A program made the translations under genes and the position numbers. The notes under the pieces were generated by a model. The model was given only the letters and a program-made list of their open reading frames with translations. It ran no database searches and was not told where the DNA came from. Positions 8,693 through 17,696 of a stretch of DNA of 64,000 nt are shown in pieces. This stretch comes from JBPYFK01 sp051984675. Its GTDB lineage: Bacteria; Actinomycetota; Actinomycetes; Mycobacteriales; Pseudonocardiaceae. Position 1 is the first letter of the stretch; every line of letters starts with the position of its first letter. The stretch spans positions 24,641-88,640 of the forward strand of contig JBPYFK010000102.1 of assembly GCA_051984675.1 (NCBI GenBank). The letters run 5' to 3'.

Positions 8693-8773
8693 CCGTCCAT
8701 CCTCGGTGCTATAGCTTCAGCAGCCGAAGGAGGTTTTCTTGAGCCGTGAGTCACGGTGCGCGGGAGGGTCACC

Positions 8774-9283
8774 ATGAGCCAGCGATTACCCAGCGGAAAC
8801 CGGCTGAACGACCGACGTATCCGGCGGGATTTCCTGCTGGGCCTGAGCGGACTGCTGCTGGCCGGCAGCGCACTCGCCTGCGGCGTTCCCACACCCAGCC
8901 GTCCAGCGGGGACTGGCCACATCCAGCCACCATCGAGCCGATCGGTCAGCAGACCGCTCGAGACGCCTCAGCCACCCCCCGGATCAGTGTCCCGCCCGCC
9001 GGGACCAACGCCTTTGCCGCCGCCAGCCACCCCGTATCCGCAAGCGCCCACCGCAGCCCCGCAACCTGACGGGCCGCCGCCACCGGTTACCACCCAGCCG
9101 GAAGAGCGAACGAGTCCACAGGATGCGGACCAGGACGACCAGCCAGACCGATGCCGAGGCGGGCGCCACTCCTCGGCATCGTGCTCCTCGTACTCCCCGG
9201 GTCACCGGGGCGGGATGATGCCCTACCCGGGGACGTCCTACGACGACACGGCATCGCTGTTTGACTGGTTGTTCGGGCTCTAG
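8774..9283 (+). CDS. Tat-exported proline-rich (lipo)protein of unknown function
   Basis: 169 residues. The N-terminus reads MSQRLPSGNRLNDRRIRRDF followed by LLGLSGLLLAGSALACG: a twin-arginine motif (RRDFL), a hydrophobic helix, and a cysteine at the cleavage point. The lipobox is imperfect (S-A-L-A-C), so either lipoprotein or signal-peptidase-I processing is possible. The mature part is very rich in Pro, Ser and Thr, then short and acidic, ending in a YPGTSYDDTASLFDWLFGL tail. The start is the ATG at 8774 behind GGGAGGG. No domain is recognised. It is convergent with the tetR gene, 8 bp from stop to stop. Confidence 0.65.
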   Translation: MSQRLPSGNRLNDRRIRRDFLLGLSGLLLAGSALACGVPTPSRPAGTGHIQPPSSRSVSRPLETPQPPPGSVSRPPGPTPLPPPATPYPQAPTAAPQPDGPPPPVTTQPEERTSPQDADQDDQPDRCRGGRHSSASCSSYSPGHRGGMMPYPGTSYDDTASLFDWLFGL

Positions 9284-9291
9284 CGGTACGG

Positions 9292-9951
9292 TCAGTGCTG
9301 ATCTTGCGCACCGGTGGACATAGGAGCGCCGAAGAGACCGGCGACCGCGTCGACGAGCCGGGTCAAGTGCAGTTCGTTGTCGGTTGCGCCTTGTTGCCAG
9401 CGTGCTTCCAGGTCAGCGGCACCAGTGATGAGCAGGTGGCCCCCGAGTTCGAGGCGATGTCGCGCAACTTCGACGGGCAGGTCCTCGATCAGGCGCTGCT
9501 GCACCAGTTTGGTCGCCTGCACGATGCTGCCCGCGAGGCCGCGTGCGGACAGTTCGTCGACTCTGCGTCCGAGCTGCTCATACAGCCGGGCGACGAAGCG
9601 GACGTAATAGCTGCCGGACCGTGCGCCCTGCTCGGCGAACGGGCGCACGAGAAGCTCCGTGAGATACCACAGATCGTGGTCCAGACCCCGCGAACGCACT
9701 GCGTCGAGCATCTGCTCCCGGCGCTCATCGATGAGGGGCAGCCGGTATTCAAAGATCGCGCTGATGAGCGTCTGCCGGTCACCGAAGTGGTAGTGCGTCG
9801 CGGCGACGTTGCGTTGACCGGCTTCCGCGGCGATCTGCCGCAGCGAAACCGCGTCAAGGCCATGCTCAGCGAAGAGTTTCTCCGCGGTCAGGAGTAGTTG
9901 GGTCCGCGTGTCCACCTCCTCAAAGCTCCAGCGGCGGTGAACGTTCGTCAA
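9292..9951 (-). CDS. TetR/AcrR-family transcriptional regulator
   Basis: 219 residues. The helix-turn-helix occupies residues 15-65: TRTQLLLTAEKLFAEHGLDA, then VSLRQIAAEAGQRNVAATHYHFGDRQTLISAIF. The C-terminal ligand domain is of the mid-size helical type (LYEQLGRRVDELSARGLAG). The first available start is a TTG at 9951, 20 bp after the comEC stop, so it is probably transcribed behind comEC; a GTG at 9915 would give a shorter protein. The target and ligand are unknown. Confidence 0.85.
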   Translation of the reverse strand: MTNVHRRWSFEEVDTRTQLLLTAEKLFAEHGLDAVSLRQIAAEAGQRNVAATHYHFGDRQTLISAIFEYRLPLIDERREQMLDAVRSRGLDHDLWYLTELLVRPFAEQGARSGSYYVRFVARLYEQLGRRVDELSARGLAGSIVQATKLVQQRLIEDLPVEVARHRLELGGHLLITGAADLEARWQQGATDNELHLTRLVDAVAGLFGAPMSTGAQDQH

Positions 9952-9970
9952 GGTCGTTTAAGGCACATGG

Positions 9971-12367
9971 TCACTCGTGCGGTCTCACCGGGCTGCCACG
10001 ACTGGCCACGCGCAACCCACCGCCGCCGAGAACCGCGACGTCACCGGCTTGGTCAGTGCGAAGCACCCGGGCACCAGACCGCGTCAGCGCGCCGACCACC
10101 AGAGGGCTGGGGTGGCCGTACTTGTTGCCGTGGCCCACGCTGATCACGGCGATTCGGGGACGTACCGCGGCGAGGAATCGGGGCGTCGTGTAGCGGGAGC
10201 CATGGTGCGGCACCTTCAGCACGTCGGCGTGCAGGTCCGCTCGTGAGGCCAGCAACTCGGACTGGCCGAGCAGTTCCACGTCCCCGGCAAGCAGAACCCG
10301 GCCCGCGGCCGTGGTGGCCATCAGCACCAGCGAGGCGTCGTTGGCCTGCTTCTCGGAGCGCGCGTGCGCCAGCGAGCCCGCCGGGCCCAAGACGTCGAGC
10401 GTGAGAACCGGCCACCGCAGGCGCCCCCCGACCGAGAGTTCGACCACTGGCACGCCGGCGCGTCGCGCGTCCCGCCGGATCTCGGCCCAGGCCCACGACG
10501 GCTCATGCAACGGACCGACGGCCACCGCACCCGCGGAAACCCCGGCCAGTACCGAACTCAGGCCACCAACGTGATCCGCATGCAAGTGACTCAATACGAT
10601 CAGGGGAACGTTGTGCACTCCCAACCGGTGAACGCAGTCGGCCATCAACGCCGGGTCCCCGCCCGTGTCGACCACCACCGCCTGGCCTGGCTCCCCGGTG
10701 GCCAGCACGAGACCATCGCCCTGGCCGACATCGCACGCAACGGCCTGCCAGCCTTGGACGGGCCAACCCGGGTCGAACGTCCGCACCGGGAGCAGGACAA
10801 CGCACACCCCGATGACCGCCGCCAGGGCGAGTCTGCGGCCCCGTCGGCTGCGCAGGACGAGCAAGGCGACCAGGGACACGCAGGCAAGCAGCAGCCCGCC
10901 CCCGACGCCCATCGGCCACTCGAATGTCGCTCCTGGTACCGCGACGGCGTACCGGGCGATCGCCAAGATCCATTCCAACTCGGGTGCGGTGAGCCAGGCC
11001 AGCGCGTGACCAAGCCACGGAGCAAGCGGCGCGATCACGGTGGCCGCGACACCGAGGACCGTCGCTGGCGCGACCACGGGTTCGGCCAGCAGGTTCGCCA
11101 CGACCGCGACGAGGCTGACCTCTCCCGACATCGCGGCGATCAGCGGTTCGGTGAGCAGATGGGCTGCCAGCGCCGCCGCGAGCGCTTCGGCGACCCAAGC
11201 CGGAACACCCCTGGCATGCAGTCCCTGGGTCCATCCCGGAGCGAGCACGACCAGACCCGCCGTCGCCAGCACCGACAGCGCGAAGCCAACGGACACCGCG
11301 AGTTCCGGGTACACCAGCAACAGGCCCATGACCGCGACTGCCAGCGCCGGAAGCGCCGAGCGTTCCCGCCCCATCGCCAACGCCAGCAACGCCACAGCAC
11401 CCATCACCGCCGCGCGCAGGACGCTTGGCTCGGCACCGGCAAGCACCACGAACCCGGCCAGCGCCCCGCCCGCCACCGCGGCCGCGACGACCGGACCAGC
11501 GCGCGCCAGCCGGCACAGCGCCAGAACCGCGCCACAGACGATCGCCAGGTTGGCGCCGGAGACGGCCGTCAGGTGCGCGAGCCCGGACTTGTTGAACTCA
11601 TGGATCACCTCTGTCGGGAGTCCGCGAGTGTCGCCGAACACCAGACCGGGCAGCAGGGCGGCTGCCGCGGGGCTGAGAACGGAGCCTGCGGATTGGCGGA
11701 GGGCATCGCGCATCGTTTCCGCGACGCGCTGCCAAGCCGGTGCTTCGGCCACGCCAGCCGGTGGGGTCGACACCTGGAGCACGGCGACGATCAGGTCATC
11801 GTGCTGAGGAGCGACCAACTTGCCGACGACCGTGAGTTCCTCCCCCGGTATCACCTGCCGCCATGGGCCGGTCGGCACCAGCATCAGTACTTCGCCCCCA
11901 CTACGAACCGAACGGCCCGCGATGGCGGCTGACCGCAGTTCGGCCCGCACCAGCGAACGCTCGCCCGCCGGTCGAGCGCCGTACGCGGAGCCCCGCAACG
12001 GCGCGGGCGCCTCCGCAACGGCCACCCGAAGGGACACCGACGTCCCTCGTTGAGCGGCCTCCCGCACGGGGTTCACCCGCAACTCGTGCGTGCGTAACGC
12101 GACCCCGCTACTCGCCACCGCGGCCATGACGAGCACGGCAAGAGCCCCGGCCGCCCAGCGCCGTGAACCGGCGGCTGTCCACACAGCTGCCAAACCGCCG
12201 CACGCGACCGCCGCGACGACGGCCGCGGTTTCCCCGCCCGCCAGCAGGGCGACGAGAGTCGCTGCCCACACCGCGAGTGCCCCCGGGACGAGCCGCAGGT
12301 CGAGCGCTTCAACGCTGCTGGGCTGTTCCGCCCGCTCGCCTTGCTCCCAAACCTTCCTCCCGTTCAT
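9971..12367 (-). CDS. comEC: ComEC/Rec2-family DNA-uptake channel
   Basis: 798 residues. The N-terminal membrane part has many helices around the competence domain (SGLAHLTAVSGANLAIVCGAVLALC), and the C-terminal part is a metallo-beta-lactamase-like domain with LSHLHADHVGG and KVPHHGS. ComEC forms the inner-membrane pore for single-stranded DNA during transformation. The ATG at 12367 overlaps the comEA stop (ATGA), so the two are translationally coupled; the open frame beyond it overlaps comEA and is not used. Natural transformation is not established for most actinobacteria that carry this pair. Confidence 0.93.
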   Translation of the reverse strand: MNGRKVWEQGERAEQPSSVEALDLRLVPGALAVWAATLVALLAGGETAAVVAAVACGGLAAVWTAAGSRRWAAGALAVLVMAAVASSGVALRTHELRVNPVREAAQRGTSVSLRVAVAEAPAPLRGSAYGARPAGERSLVRAELRSAAIAGRSVRSGGEVLMLVPTGPWRQVIPGEELTVVGKLVAPQHDDLIVAVLQVSTPPAGVAEAPAWQRVAETMRDALRQSAGSVLSPAAAALLPGLVFGDTRGLPTEVIHEFNKSGLAHLTAVSGANLAIVCGAVLALCRLARAGPVVAAAVAGGALAGFVVLAGAEPSVLRAAVMGAVALLALAMGRERSALPALAVAVMGLLLVYPELAVSVGFALSVLATAGLVVLAPGWTQGLHARGVPAWVAEALAAALAAHLLTEPLIAAMSGEVSLVAVVANLLAEPVVAPATVLGVAATVIAPLAPWLGHALAWLTAPELEWILAIARYAVAVPGATFEWPMGVGGGLLLACVSLVALLVLRSRRGRRLALAAVIGVCVVLLPVRTFDPGWPVQGWQAVACDVGQGDGLVLATGEPGQAVVVDTGGDPALMADCVHRLGVHNVPLIVLSHLHADHVGGLSSVLAGVSAGAVAVGPLHEPSWAWAEIRRDARRAGVPVVELSVGGRLRWPVLTLDVLGPAGSLAHARSEKQANDASLVLMATTAAGRVLLAGDVELLGQSELLASRADLHADVLKVPHHGSRYTTPRFLAAVRPRIAVISVGHGNKYGHPSPLVVGALTRSGARVLRTDQAGDVAVLGGGGLRVASRGSPVRPHE

Positions 12368-13296
12368 GTCCGTACCGCGTCCCGCAGCCTGGAAAACTTG
12401 GCCTCCCCAATCCCGGGGACGTTCCGCAACTGGTCGACTGAAGTGAACCGGCCATTCTCCGTCCGCCACCGCACAATCCGCTCGGCCATGACCGGACCGA
12501 CGCCGGGCAACGAATCGAGCTGTTGCGCCGTCGCGGCATTGAGATCCAGTTTGTCCCGACCACCACCCGCACTACCCGTACCGGCGGAATCCGCCGCCTC
12601 GCCGCGCTGCGACGGCGATCCCGCGTCGCTCGCGACGGCGGGTGCGGGTACTCCAACGTAGAGCTGCTCCCCGTCCGCCAGCCTCCGCGCCAGGTTCAAG
12701 GACGTGATGTCCGTGCCGGGTAGGGGGCCGCCTGCGGCGTCCAGGGCATGCGCGACCCGCGAGCCCGCCGCGACGTGCACCAATCCGGGCCGGCTCACCC
12801 GGCCGACCACGCTGATGACCAAGAGTTCCTCCCGCGGCGGGGCGGACGCCTGTTGTCCGACTCGAACCACCGGCGAGGCCACCGCAGGCAGCGGTGGCGA
12901 CGCCGGCAACGCGAGTGGTTCCTCGATCACGGGCCGGTCGAACCACACCACGACCGCCATGACGACCGCGGCAAACAACGCCGCGGCCGCCAGTGCCAGA
13001 AACCCCTTACGCCCAGGGTCCACTTTGGACAAGCGGAACTTCTCGGGTATCCAGCGTCCGAGCGATGTCAATGGTGGTGGATGTCGCTGCGGCAACACCT
13101 CATTGGATGGTTCACCAGAATGCTGTTGTTCATCCGGCTTCGTGTGGGTGTCGGAGTTCGCGGCGCTGACCCGCGCTTGGTCCATCAACGCGAGCAGACG
13201 TGCGCGCGGCTGCGCTTTCTTCGCGCGCACACCAAATTCCGTAAGGCTTGACGATGATTCGCTGCCATGCGAAGAGAAATCGAGCAACCCAGTCAT
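12364..13296 (-). CDS. comEA: ComEA-family helix-hairpin-helix DNA-binding protein
   Basis: 310 residues. A long cytosolic N-terminus of about 85 residues leads to one membrane helix (GFLALAAAALFAAVVMAVVV), an extracytoplasmic SLBB domain (VVGRVSRPGLVHVAAGSRVAHALDAAGG is its region), and a C-terminal pair of helix-hairpin-helix motifs (LDLNAATAQQLDSLPGVGPV, then FTSVDQLRNVPGIGEAKFSR). It would capture double-stranded DNA outside the membrane and pass it to ComEC. It is coupled to comEC by an ATGA overlap. Confidence 0.92.
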   Translation of the reverse strand: MTGLLDFSSHGSESSSSLTEFGVRAKKAQPRARLLALMDQARVSAANSDTHTKPDEQQHSGEPSNEVLPQRHPPPLTSLGRWIPEKFRLSKVDPGRKGFLALAAAALFAAVVMAVVVWFDRPVIEEPLALPASPPLPAVASPVVRVGQQASAPPREELLVISVVGRVSRPGLVHVAAGSRVAHALDAAGGPLPGTDITSLNLARRLADGEQLYVGVPAPAVASDAGSPSQRGEAADSAGTGSAGGGRDKLDLNAATAQQLDSLPGVGPVMAERIVRWRTENGRFTSVDQLRNVPGIGEAKFSRLRDAVRT

Positions 13297-13468
13297 GCGA
13301 TCGAGGTTAGGTCGATCACCAAGAGCCCGACAGTGTCGATCAGAAAATTGTGGACAACCGCGTCCCCTGTGGATAATTCGGGCCGCATCGGCCCGTTTCC
13401 TTCACCCGATTACGCATTCATGCGGGTGAATTTCGGTGCCACAGGGTAATAAAATTCCAGACGCTGAA

Positions 13469-14326
13469 TCACGCGTCGGGGAAGCCGCCCGGCGCCAGCA
13501 CGACTCCCACCGCCCCGGGGCCGATGTGCGCACCGATCACCGCGCCCACTTCGGAAACCATGCACTCCGAACAGTTCGGCAGGTGTCGCTGAATCCGCTC
13601 GGCAAGCTCGTGCGCTCTCTCCGCGGCAGCCAGGTGGTGGACCGTGATCCCCACCGGTCCGGTACCCGCGGACCGCATGGAAATCTCCAGCAGTCGCGCC
13701 ATCGCGCGACCGGTGGTCCGCACCTTCTCCAACGGCTCGATACGACCTTCCCGCACATGCAGAAGCGGCTTGATGGACAGCGCTGTCCCCAGCACCGCCG
13801 TCGCCGCGCCAATCCTGCCGCCGCGCCGCAGGTAATCCAGAGTCTCGACAGAGAACAGCACAGTGGCCCGACCCGCCGCGGTCACCGCAGAATGCTCGAC
13901 AGCCGACAGATCAGCGCCCGAGGTCGCGGCGGCCGCGGCGGTCAACACCGGGAAACCCAGGCCCATCGCGGCAGATCGGGAATCGACCACCCGAACCCGG
14001 TCGGGATCGACCTGCTCGGCGGCCAACCGGGCGGCCTCCCAGGTGCTCGAAAGGCGGCGAGACAGGTGCACCGACACAACCCCGTCAGCACCCGACTCCA
14101 GCGCTGTGCGGTACGTGGCCGCCAGCTCGGCGACAGTGGCCCCGGACGTGGTCACGCGGTGTTTGCGGGCGAACGCCGCCGCCAGCTCTGTGGGACCGAA
14201 CGAGGCTTCGTCGACGGCCGGCAGGCCATCCACGCTGACATGCAACGGCACGCTCCGAACGGGCAACCGTTCAGCGAGCTGGTCCGGCAGGTAGGCGGTC
14301 GAGTCAGTCACCACAGTGATGGACAC
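13469..14326 (-). CDS. DegV family fatty-acid-binding protein
   Basis: 285 residues beginning MSITVVTDSTAYLPDQLAER, the DegV family start. RKHRVTTSGATVAELAATYR and LSIKPLLHVREGRIEPLEKV are also typical. DegV/FakB proteins hold a single fatty acid and present it to a fatty-acid kinase; whether this one does so here is inferred. It lies between the histidine phosphatase and comEA on the same strand, as in other actinobacteria. Confidence 0.9.
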   Translation of the reverse strand: MSITVVTDSTAYLPDQLAERLPVRSVPLHVSVDGLPAVDEASFGPTELAAAFARKHRVTTSGATVAELAATYRTALESGADGVVSVHLSRRLSSTWEAARLAAEQVDPDRVRVVDSRSAAMGLGFPVLTAAAAATSGADLSAVEHSAVTAAGRATVLFSVETLDYLRRGGRIGAATAVLGTALSIKPLLHVREGRIEPLEKVRTTGRAMARLLEISMRSAGTGPVGITVHHLAAAERAHELAERIQRHLPNCSECMVSEVGAVIGAHIGPGAVGVVLAPGGFPDA

Positions 14327-14385
14327 GGCCTTACCCTATGCGGCGGAAAGCCCCGTACAACTCACCGCCTCGTGTGAGGCGTTGC

Positions 14386-15000
14386 TCACGCGGTCAGCCC
14401 GCCGTTGAACGTGATCAACCGCCAGGTCGACGGCGCTGTGGTCCGCCGACTCAACACCACCCAGTTGCAGTTGCCCACGCCACCGATTCCCGGCCAGCAC
14501 TCCAGCGGCAGCCGCAGCAGCTTGGCGGTGAGCGCCGCGATCACCCCACCATGCGCGCAGAGCAACGCGGTGCGGTGCGCTTGCGCGTCCAGCTCCTCGA
14601 CGACTTCCACTGCCCGGGACGAGACTTCCACGCGGGACTCTCCGCCGGGCGGTGCCCACGTCGGGTCCATTCGCCAGGTGTTCATCGCGCCCGGCCAACC
14701 GTGCTCGACCTCGGCCCCGCTGAGGCCCTGCCACTCGCCCAGGTGGGTCTCGCGCAGCCGCTTGTCGAGACGTACGGACATGCCTGCCACCTCGGTAAAG
14801 GCGGCGGCCGTAGCACTGGCCCGGCGCAGGTCGGAACTGATGGCCACGTTCGGGTGAAAGCCGGCGATCACCGGTGCCGCCTGCTTGGCCTGCTGCTGCC
14901 CGGTGGAGGTGAGTTCGCTGTCCAGATGCCCTTGTATCCGTCCGGCGGCGTTGTAGTCGGTTTCACCGTGCCGCCACAGCACGAGACGTTCCAGCGTCAC
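14386..15000 (-). CDS. Histidine phosphatase family protein
   Basis: 204 residues of the phosphoglycerate-mutase-like superfamily. The catalytic RHGETDYN motif is near residue 10, the second arginine lies in SSDLRRASATA, and the second histidine in LLCAHGGVIAAL. Neighbouring genes match those of the M. tuberculosis phosphatase next to rsfS, which has been described as a glucosyl-3-phosphoglycerate phosphatase; that substrate is possible but not shown here. The GTG start at 15000 overlaps the rsfS stop (GTGA), indicating translational coupling. Confidence 0.88.
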   Translation of the reverse strand: MTLERLVLWRHGETDYNAAGRIQGHLDSELTSTGQQQAKQAAPVIAGFHPNVAISSDLRRASATAAAFTEVAGMSVRLDKRLRETHLGEWQGLSGAEVEHGWPGAMNTWRMDPTWAPPGGESRVEVSSRAVEVVEELDAQAHRTALLCAHGGVIAALTAKLLRLPLECWPGIGGVGNCNWVVLSRRTTAPSTWRLITFNGGLTA

Positions 15001-15467
15001 GCGAGGCTGCCCCGCTCGTCAGCTACCCGCCCGTCCACCACATCGGCCTCATCGTGCACACCGGTGTCGTGGGTCGCTTCCGCCTCGGCGGCGTCGCTGG
15101 ACGGGGCGCCGGCGTCCGAGAACTCGATCCGCGGGCAGTCCTTCCACAACCGTTCGAGGCCGTAGAACGCGCGCTCCTCGGCGTGCTGGACGTGCACGAC
15201 GACGTCGACGAAGTCGAGCAGCACCCACCGTCCCTCGCGGGTGCCCTCGCGGCGTACCGGCTTGCTCCCCGCCGCACGCATCTTCTCCTCGACCGCGTCC
15301 ACGATCGCCCCCACCTGCCGCTCGTTCGGTGCGGAGGCGAGCACGAAGCAGTCGGTGATGACAAGCCGCTCGGACACGTCGAGCAGAACCACGTCGTTGG
15401 CCTTCTTGTCGGCGGCTGCCTGTGCCGCGACCAGAGCCAGCCTGCGGGCGTCCTCGGTGGCTGTCAC
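14997..15467 (-). CDS. rsfS: Ribosome silencing factor RsfS
   Basis: 156 residues. RsfS binds uL14 and blocks subunit joining under nutrient limitation. The body DVVLLDVSERLVITDCFVLA, then APNERQVGAIVDAVEEKM and GRWVLLDFVDVVVHV, is the conserved family core. The C-terminal 30 residues are acidic and poorly conserved. The GTG at 15467 lies behind GGAGAGGAGAG; the open frame upstream overlaps nadD and is not used. It lies between nadD and the phosphatase gene, the standard order. Confidence 0.94.
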   Translation of the reverse strand: MTATEDARRLALVAAQAAADKKANDVVLLDVSERLVITDCFVLASAPNERQVGAIVDAVEEKMRAAGSKPVRREGTREGRWVLLDFVDVVVHVQHAEERAFYGLERLWKDCPRIEFSDAGAPSSDAAEAEATHDTGVHDEADVVDGRVADERGSLA

Positions 15468-15553
15468 GTCTCTCCTCTCCACGGATCGCGATTCGAGGAT
15501 ACGTGGGCCGGCTGGGAGCCGAGCGCCTGCCACACAATGACGGAGGCGACCAC

Positions 15554-16174
15554 CTACTCGGGGGTCGGCCCCCACTCCGACCTCGACCGCCGGTACAAGC
15601 CCCGCTTGTCGATGTAGCGCACGATGCCGTCCGGCACCAGATACCAGACCGGCAGGCCCGCCGCCACGCGCTCCCGGCACCCGGTCGAGGAGATCGCCAT
15701 CGCCGGGATCTCCACCAGCGACACCGAGCCTTTCGGCAGGTGCGCGCCATCCAGCGAGTAGCCGGGGCGGGTCACGCCGATGAAGTGGGCGAGTTCGAAC
15801 AGCTTGTCCGCCCGGTGCCAGGAAAGAATCTGTTCGAGCGCGTCCGCTCCAGTGATGAAGTGCAGCTCCGCGTCGGGATAGTGCTGCTTCAGGTCGGTGA
15901 GCGTATCGAGGGTGTAGGTGGGACCACCGCGGTCGATGTCCGCCCTGCTGACCGAGAACCGAGGATTGGACACCGTCGCGATCACGGTCATCAGGTACCG
16001 GTCCTCGGCCGGGCTGACCTCCTTGTCTCCCTTCTGGTACGGCTGCCCGGTCGGCACGAAGATCACCTGCTCCAGGCCGAACTCGGCTTGCACCTCGCTG
16101 GCCGCCACGAGGTGCCCGTGGTGGATGGGATCGAAGGTGCCGCCCATGACACCGATACGGCGGGACATAGCCAT
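15554..16174 (-). CDS. nadD: Nicotinate-nucleotide adenylyltransferase
   Basis: 206 residues. It adenylates nicotinate mononucleotide to deamido-NAD. The nucleotidyltransferase signature GGTFDPIHHGHLVAA is at residue 11, and the second motif AISSTGCRERV is near the C-terminus (usually ISSTxxR). The start may be residue 1 or the Met at position 3 (16168). It is the gene between proA and rsfS. Confidence 0.95.
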   Translation of the reverse strand: MAMSRRIGVMGGTFDPIHHGHLVAASEVQAEFGLEQVIFVPTGQPYQKGDKEVSPAEDRYLMTVIATVSNPRFSVSRADIDRGGPTYTLDTLTDLKQHYPDAELHFITGADALEQILSWHRADKLFELAHFIGVTRPGYSLDGAHLPKGSVSLVEIPAMAISSTGCRERVAAGLPVWYLVPDGIVRYIDKRGLYRRSRSEWGPTPE

Positions 16175-16263
16175 ACAGCCTAGGAGCCCATTTCCGGCCT
16201 ATCTCCGATGCCCGCGAAACCCGCGATTACTACTCAACGTGACCATCTCGAGGCACACGGTGC

Positions 16264-17595
16264 TCAGCCAGCCGGGCGGATGTGGCCGTCACCCGTGGCC
16301 ACCCACTTCGTGGTCGTCAGCTCCGGCAGCCCCATCGGCCCACGCGCGTGCAGCTTCTGGGTCGAGATGCCGATCTCCGCACCCATCCCGAACTCGCCAC
16401 CGTCGGTGAACGCCGTGGCCGCGTTCACCATGACCGCCGCCGCGTCCACGCGGGCCGTGAACGCGCGGGCGCTGCGCAGGTCGGAGGTCACGATCGCCTC
16501 GGTGTGCCCGGAACCGTGGGCGGCGATGTGCTCCAGCGCGTTGTCCAGGGAATCCACGACCGCCGCGGCGATGTCCAGCGAGAGGTACTCGGTGTCCCAG
16601 TCCTCGTCACTGGCCGCTACCACGTTCGACGCTGACGAGCTGGTCTCTAGCACGCGATCGTCTCCGTGCACCGTGACACCCACGTCCCGCAGCTCGGCTA
16701 GCGCGCGTGGCAGGAACTCGGCGGCGATGTCGCGGTGCACCAGCACGGTCTCGGCCGCGTTGCACACGCTCGGCCGGCGTGCCTTGGAGTTGACCAGGAT
16801 GCGCACGGCTGTGTCAACGTCGGCGCTCGCGTCGACGTACACGTGGCAGTTGCCCACCCCGGTCTCAATGGCGGGAACCGTGGCGTTCTCGACCACGGCG
16901 GAGATCAACCCGGCGCCTCCCCGCGGAATGACCACGTCGACCAGTCCACGCGCGGTGATCAGGTGCTGCACCGACGCACGATCGTGCGACGGCAGGAGTT
17001 GCACAGCGTCCGAAGGCAGGCCCCGCTCGCGCAGGACGTCGGACATGATGCCCACGAGCGCGGCGTTGGAGTTCGTCGCCGACGACGAACCGCGCAGCAG
17101 CACCGCGTTACCGGCCTTCAGCGTCAGGCCGGCGGCATCGACGGTCACGTTCGGCCGTCCCTCGTAGACGATCCCGACCACGCCGAGCGGAACCCGAAGC
17201 TGCTGTAGCTGCATCCCGTTCGGCAACACGCTGCCCCGCACCACCTCACCCACAGGGTCGGGCAAGCCCGCCACGGTGCGCAGCCCCTCCGCGACGCTGC
17301 CGATCCGGGCCGTGGTCAGTGCCAACCGGTCGAGAAAGGCGTCGGAAAATCCGGCTTCGCGCCCAGCGGCAAGGTCACGTTCATTGGCGGCGAGGATCTC
17401 CGGCCCCCGCTGAACCAGCGCGTCAGCCATCGCGCGCAGCAGGGCGTCCTTGACGTCCCGGGTGGCGAGTGCGAGTTCGGTCGAGGCCCGCTTGGCCCGG
17501 CGCGCCGCCTCTCGCACCTGCTCCCGGAGGTCCTCAGCAGAGGCATCCTGAGCTGCGGGAACGGTCGTCGTCGTGGCCGTGGAAGTCGTCGTCAC
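16264..17595 (-). CDS. proA: Gamma-glutamyl phosphate reductase
   Basis: 443 residues; reduces gamma-glutamyl phosphate to glutamate-5-semialdehyde in proline synthesis. The catalytic cysteine lies in ARRPSVCNAAETVLVH, and the cofactor loop in VYEGRPNVTVDAAGLTLKAG. The GTG at 17595 gives a Thr-rich start (VTTTSTATTTT) before the first conserved helix; a longer open frame overlaps the recQ gene and is rejected. It is separated from proB by the inserted helicase gene on the opposite strand. Confidence 0.95.
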   Translation of the reverse strand: MTTTSTATTTTVPAAQDASAEDLREQVREAARRAKRASTELALATRDVKDALLRAMADALVQRGPEILAANERDLAAGREAGFSDAFLDRLALTTARIGSVAEGLRTVAGLPDPVGEVVRGSVLPNGMQLQQLRVPLGVVGIVYEGRPNVTVDAAGLTLKAGNAVLLRGSSSATNSNAALVGIMSDVLRERGLPSDAVQLLPSHDRASVQHLITARGLVDVVIPRGGAGLISAVVENATVPAIETGVGNCHVYVDASADVDTAVRILVNSKARRPSVCNAAETVLVHRDIAAEFLPRALAELRDVGVTVHGDDRVLETSSSASNVVAASDEDWDTEYLSLDIAAAVVDSLDNALEHIAAHGSGHTEAIVTSDLRSARAFTARVDAAAVMVNAATAFTDGGEFGMGAEIGISTQKLHARGPMGLPELTTTKWVATGDGHIRPAG

Positions 17596-17696
17596 GACCC
17601 CAGGGTAGTCGCCGCCGGCAAGCCGGTTTTGCGGCAGCAGCCAGCAGGCACGGACCCGGTCACCCGACCGCTGGCGGATCCGGTAGGAATCACAGC

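Larger units (their letters stand above)
7950..8773. other. AT-richer gene-poor interval
   Basis: About 820 bp without a credible gene. From about 8215 to 8640 the composition is visibly more AT-rich than the flanks (for example ATAAAATACGAAACCCCATAA), unlike nearly all of the window. Open frames here lack ribosome sites and have no recognisable domain. The right end holds a CRP-type palindrome and a sigma-70-like promoter that probably serve the lipoprotein gene. It could be the remains of a lost gene or a large regulatory region. Confidence 0.5.
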
